DNA of 64,000 nt, taken from the NCBI RefSeq assembly GCF_014639235.1, contig NZ_BMFU01000002.1, positions 434,001 through 498,000 of the forward strand, given 5' to 3'. Position numbers and translations under genes: made by a program. Positions 60,921-64,000 of the stretch are shown one piece after another. Below the pieces are notes generated by a model, which was not told the origin of the DNA, did no database searches, and was given only the letters and a program-made list of their open reading frames with translations. Source of the stretch: Paenibacillus silvae. Lineage in GTDB: Bacteria; Bacillota; Bacilli; Paenibacillales; Paenibacillaceae. Numbering within the stretch: the stretch's first letter is position 1; every line of letters begins with the position of its first letter.

Positions 60921-62631
60921 GATGAGCGTCTTCTCCTTTTATAGGCAGTATCAACAGGATGTTTGTTCCCTTACCGGGTTCACTTTCGATGCGCAGCTGA
61001 GCCTGATTCCCGTATTGGGCCTTCAGCATGCGATGAACATAATTCAGACCGATGCCCATCCCGACTTTATCCTGCTCGGCTACCCGATTGTTCAGCAACT
61101 TCTGAATGGTCTCCTCGCTCATGCCTGCCCCGTTATCCTGGATCATAATGTTCAATGTAGAAGTGCAGGTGACCTCGATCTGAATAAAACCTTCATCGCT
61201 TAGTCCGTGATACAGCGAATTTTCAACCAGCGGCTGCAGGATAAAGCGAGGTACAGGAATCTGAAGCACCTGCTCATCCGCTGTGATGCGAACATCAAAT
61301 TCAAAATCATATCGAATCTGCTGCAAAATCAAATATTGTCCCAACGCATTCAATTCTTCCTGCATGGTTGAGATTTGTCCCAGCTTGCCCAGGTTATAAT
61401 AAAGCAGCTTGTTCAGAGCCTGTACTAGCTTGTCGATCTCTCCCTGCCCGTTCATCACGGCGAGCCAGTGCACCGTATCCAGCGTGTTCATCAGAAAATG
61501 TGGATTGATCTGATATAACAGCTTCTCCACCTCCAGGTCGGCGCGAATTTTTTCCTTCTGCTGCACCTCCGTAAACAAATCGCTGATCTGATGCTGCATG
61601 TTGGAGAATTCACTGAGCAGAAAATCGAATTCGGGAATAGCTGTGCGAGCCTGCTGGCGATCTGCGGTTTGCGGATTTTTCGACATCCCATTAATCTCGG
61701 AATGAAACAGACCGAGTGGTTTATATACCATCTTCCACAGCAGCCAAGCGAGGAAAACAGTAAACCCGAGGAAAAATAAAGCAACCAGCATTATTCGAAC
61801 CAGCCATTGATTTTTCTCCTGCTGGTATTGATCCTGGGAAATGACGGACACGACACTCCATTTCTGCGGAGAATCGGTCTTGAACCAGTGATAACCGCGA
61901 GATGTGCCGTCTTTGCCGGATGCGCTCGTTAAGCTGTTGAAGTTTTCTCCGACTCGGATCGTATCGGGTATTTCACTGTAGACCGTATTGCCTTCGGCAT
62001 CCAGAATAAGATGAGATACGGTGCTGCTCGATTGATTGGAACCCAGAATATCCTCGGTCAGACGAAAGCCGGATTCAACATAAATATACACATCATCTCT
62101 GCCAGAGAGCTTCACTTTACGCATTGCGGACAGAACCAACTCGTCATTGAAACGGTTCATGCTGACATGCGGGCTATAATAGCTGATGCCATAGGATTGA
62201 AAGAGGATTGGCAAAGCTTCAGGAGAAAACCGATCTTTGATCGGAAAATTGCCGAATTGCGTGGTCCCTTCTTTTTGAAAATAATACAAGGTCAATCCGA
62301 TATTCGGATTGGTAAATGTCACAACGCTTAACTCGCTCTTTAATTCGTCTCTAGCTTCAATTTTTTCAAATATACCAGAGGCAGGGTCCAGAAATTGCTG
62401 CAGCCTTTTGCCTGCCGTACCACTGTAGGACAATTGCTGGGTTACGTGATTCAGGTTGGTGATGGAGTTCTCCAATGACGAGGTCACCTGCTGCAGATTA
62501 CTTCGAATTCCATCGTCAATCTTATTAGCAAAGATGGAGTCGATCGTGTAATACGAGATGGCAAATATACTGATAAAGGGGACAAACGCACTGAGGAAAA
62601 ACAACAAAAAGATTCTTTTCTTTAGTGTCAT
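60898..62631 (-). CDS. YesM-like sensor histidine kinase
   Basis: A membrane sensor kinase, 577 residues. Two helices (residues 8-28 and near 288) enclose an extracellular sensing domain (Cache-like). The cytoplasmic part has the H box QINPHFLMNTLDTVHWLA, the N box FILQPLVENSLYHGL and the G boxes IMIQDNGAGMSE and GMGIGLNYVHRML. The ATG is 9 nt after GGAG. It is a sensor of external sugars or the binding-protein state, partner of the YesN-like regulator. Confidence 0.93.
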   Translation of the reverse strand: MTLKKRIFLLFFLSAFVPFISIFAISYYTIDSIFANKIDDGIRSNLQQVTSSLENSITNLNHVTQQLSYSGTAGKRLQQFLDPASGIFEKIEARDELKSELSVVTFTNPNIGLTLYYFQKEGTTQFGNFPIKDRFSPEALPILFQSYGISYYSPHVSMNRFNDELVLSAMRKVKLSGRDDVYIYVESGFRLTEDILGSNQSSSTVSHLILDAEGNTVYSEIPDTIRVGENFNSLTSASGKDGTSRGYHWFKTDSPQKWSVVSVISQDQYQQEKNQWLVRIMLVALFFLGFTVFLAWLLWKMVYKPLGLFHSEINGMSKNPQTADRQQARTAIPEFDFLLSEFSNMQHQISDLFTEVQQKEKIRADLEVEKLLYQINPHFLMNTLDTVHWLAVMNGQGEIDKLVQALNKLLYYNLGKLGQISTMQEELNALGQYLILQQIRYDFEFDVRITADEQVLQIPVPRFILQPLVENSLYHGLSDEGFIQIEVTCTSTLNIMIQDNGAGMSEETIQKLLNNRVAEQDKVGMGIGLNYVHRMLKAQYGNQAQLRIESEPGKGTNILLILPIKGEDAHHDKSVNS

Positions 62632-62659
62632 GTTGATATTCTCCTTGCTAAATAAATGA

Positions 62660-62690
62660 AACAGCAAGCCTCCTGCTGTGGAAGCTTGCC
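62660..62690 (-). terminator. Terminator of the phosphotransferase gene
   Basis: GCAAGC and GCTTGC flank a 14-nt loop and on the minus strand are followed by TGTTTCATTT. It lies about 50 bp past the stop and within the sensor kinase leader. Confidence 0.55.
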
Positions 62691-62736
62691 TTTGCTTTCA
62701 TAATTATAGAAGGTTATTCGAATAAGTCAAACGCTT

Positions 62737-63753
62737 TCATCTGGAATCCCGACTAATAATATCAATGGCATTAAACAGAAATGGTTTTCCGTCTAAATAA
62801 TGTTGAAGGATCGCTTGAGCGTATGGCTGCTCCGCTTGAAGACTCTCGGTTTCCCGAGGATTGGGGGCATGATGGCTGGTATTTTCAATCAGGACCATTA
62901 CGAAAAATGCCTCTAATGCGGTGTACCAATCTTGATCCAACGTTCTGATGCTTTCGTAGCCTTGAATGACTAATTTTCTTTGTGCGGGATACAGTCCCAG
63001 AATCACATGGGCCATATCGTAAGTAAAGAATCCGTAGCCACATCTTCCAAAATCAATGGCGCGAGGCTGCCCGTCATGAAAAACGATATTGCCCTGATGG
63101 AGGTCACCATGAATCAAGCCGTAGCTGTTCTTTTCAACCGAAAGTGTGGCAAGCCATGAGGAAACCCGGTCGGCGGCTTCACGATAAAGCTGGAATTCTG
63201 CTTCACGCAGAAAGTTGCTGTAATACTTCGTTAATCGAGCCCAGGCTTGCTGAAATGTCTGCTGACCCCATGCAGGACGTTTGAAATTGGAGTTTTGGGC
63301 GAGCGTCAAACCCTCGGTGGCTTGATGCAGTTTAGCCAAAAGCACACCTTCCTGATACACCTGATCATCCGTAAGCGCCCCTTGCGAATGCTCACCCTCA
63401 ACCCAACTTAGTAATGTGGCATGATATTCGACATCACCATCTCGTTCGAGTGTAATTACTCTGGAGCCGGCAGCACTTACAAGCCCTCGAGGTATGATCA
63501 GATCACTGTTTGCATGAAGAGATTCAAGGAATAATAATTCAGATTCAATCTCCTGTATATCCATTCCTGAATGAATTCGAAGCAATAGCTTTTGCTTCTC
63601 CTGTGTTTCCAAGACAAAGGTACATGTGCCCGAGAGCTGGTTGAATCGAATCTGCTCCCAGTCCAGCTGATAATAGGATAGTGCCTGTAAAGCGGCCTGT
63701 TTACATTGCAGCAGCGTCTGCTGAAGTTCTTTCTCTGATTCAAAATGAAACAT
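62737..63753 (-). CDS. Phosphotransferase (APH/choline kinase-like)
   Basis: A kinase-fold protein of 338 residues. The catalytic loop is LIHGDLHQGNIVFHDGQPRA near residue 210, and the metal Asp is in AIDFGRCGYG. The N-lobe has CTFVLETQEKQKLLLRIHSG. These are marks of the APH family, which includes aminoglycoside, homoserine and choline kinases; the substrate is unclear. The ATG with GGGG at 9 nt is preferred over one three codons upstream. It is monocistronic. Confidence 0.9.
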   Translation of the reverse strand: MFHFESEKELQQTLLQCKQAALQALSYYQLDWEQIRFNQLSGTCTFVLETQEKQKLLLRIHSGMDIQEIESELLFLESLHANSDLIIPRGLVSAAGSRVITLERDGDVEYHATLLSWVEGEHSQGALTDDQVYQEGVLLAKLHQATEGLTLAQNSNFKRPAWGQQTFQQAWARLTKYYSNFLREAEFQLYREAADRVSSWLATLSVEKNSYGLIHGDLHQGNIVFHDGQPRAIDFGRCGYGFFTYDMAHVILGLYPAQRKLVIQGYESIRTLDQDWYTALEAFFVMVLIENTSHHAPNPRETESLQAEQPYAQAILQHYLDGKPFLFNAIDIISRDSR

Positions 63754-63910
63754 GATGAGCATCCCCTTTTCCTGATGTTTAGTGTCATATGAACATGTAT
63801 TAAAACAAAATATTCATATCTGTAGTGTACAGGGAAGCTGATCTTCAATTATAGGCAGAGTCTGTTTATATTCATTCCTTACATAACATTCCTGAAGATG
63901 ATGGGAGCGC

Positions 63911-64000
63911 CTAGATCATCAATTTCTTGAGCTCGTTGGAAAGACCGGATGTTTGCGCGGCATGATTCAGTGTAATTACCAGCCTTTCTAATTCAAGTTT
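63911..64000 (-). CDS. Possible Spo0E-family phosphatase fragment (runs off the window)
   Basis: The last 29 codons of a frame entering the window: KLELERLVITLNHAAQTSGL then SNELKKLMI and stop. The pattern of two helices with LxxLVxxLN...S.EL..LI resembles the small Spo0E aspartyl-phosphate phosphatases of Bacillales, but the signature SxxxD is read here as SNELK, so the assignment is weak. The start is outside the window. Confidence 0.35.
   Translation of the reverse strand, partial: KLELERLVITLNHAAQTSGLSNELKKLMI

Overview
The window looks like a stretch of Paenibacillus chromosome. GC content is moderate, Shine-Dalgarno sequences are strong (GGAGG type), and GTG and TTG starts are common. 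Family content also fits: a YesM/YesN two-component pair driving a sugar ABC importer that lacks its own ATPase, a CD3324-type small HTH protein, a DUF2239 protein, GyrI-like and WYL proteins, and many one-gene regulators next to small efflux or enzyme operons. The genus is an inference from gene content. No rRNA, tRNA, CRISPR array, prophage or intact transposase was seen.

Layout. 1-2.4 kb: a Fur-box-controlled siderophore-binding lipoprotein, an AraC regulator cut by the window edge, and a solute-binding-protein fragment. 2.6-10.5 kb: betaine-type BCCT transporter, epimerase plus CynX-like MFS opposite a MocR regulator, Nudix/EamA/unknown membrane protein. 10.7-13.4 kb: a TetX-like flavin monooxygenase, TetR regulator and DinB operon behind a promoter covered by two TetR-type dyads. 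13.4-20.8 kb: an RCC1-repeat remnant, CynX-like MFS with a universal stress protein, XRE-cupin regulator opposite a frameshifted D-2-hydroxyacid dehydrogenase, a MerR regulator with a 19-bp-spacer promoter, a membrane-linked alpha/beta hydrolase, and a junction of two truncated genes (HxlR and lactonase-like). 21-29 kb: a membrane-anchored double DJ-1/PfpI protein, a PAS hybrid histidine kinase, a WYL regulator opposite a GyrI-like protein, GNAT and histidine phosphatase.

29-33.6 kb is a coherent four-carbon acid sugar operon: a GntR/FCD repressor faces a beta-hydroxyacid dehydrogenase, a DUF1537 kinase and a GntP permease, with three phased GTATAC sites and a cre-like site between them. 33.7-46.4 kb is accessory DNA with nucleotidyltransferase, CD3324 protein, a non-coding element with terminal inverted repeats, a small secreted peptide, LysR/YeiH, an ABC exporter, a MarR/DoxX unit with three shared operators, and several broken genes. 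46.6-52.1 kb holds DsbA/FrnE, patatin, a DUF2239-DUF1330-hydrolase operon, and a CstR/rhodanese persulfide-response cluster. 52.2-62.6 kb is a sugar locus: sensor kinase, response regulator, binding protein, two permeases and two GH13 alpha-glucosidases whose specificity residues differ. The window ends with a phosphotransferase and a possible Spo0E-like fragment.

The most unusual features are the 0.45-kb element at 35459-35910, in which four related ~50-bp units face each other inside perfect 22-bp terminal inverted repeats; a family of six near-identical hairpin terminators, all reading in the same direction; the number of decayed genes (at least seven); and a few well-defined operator arrays.
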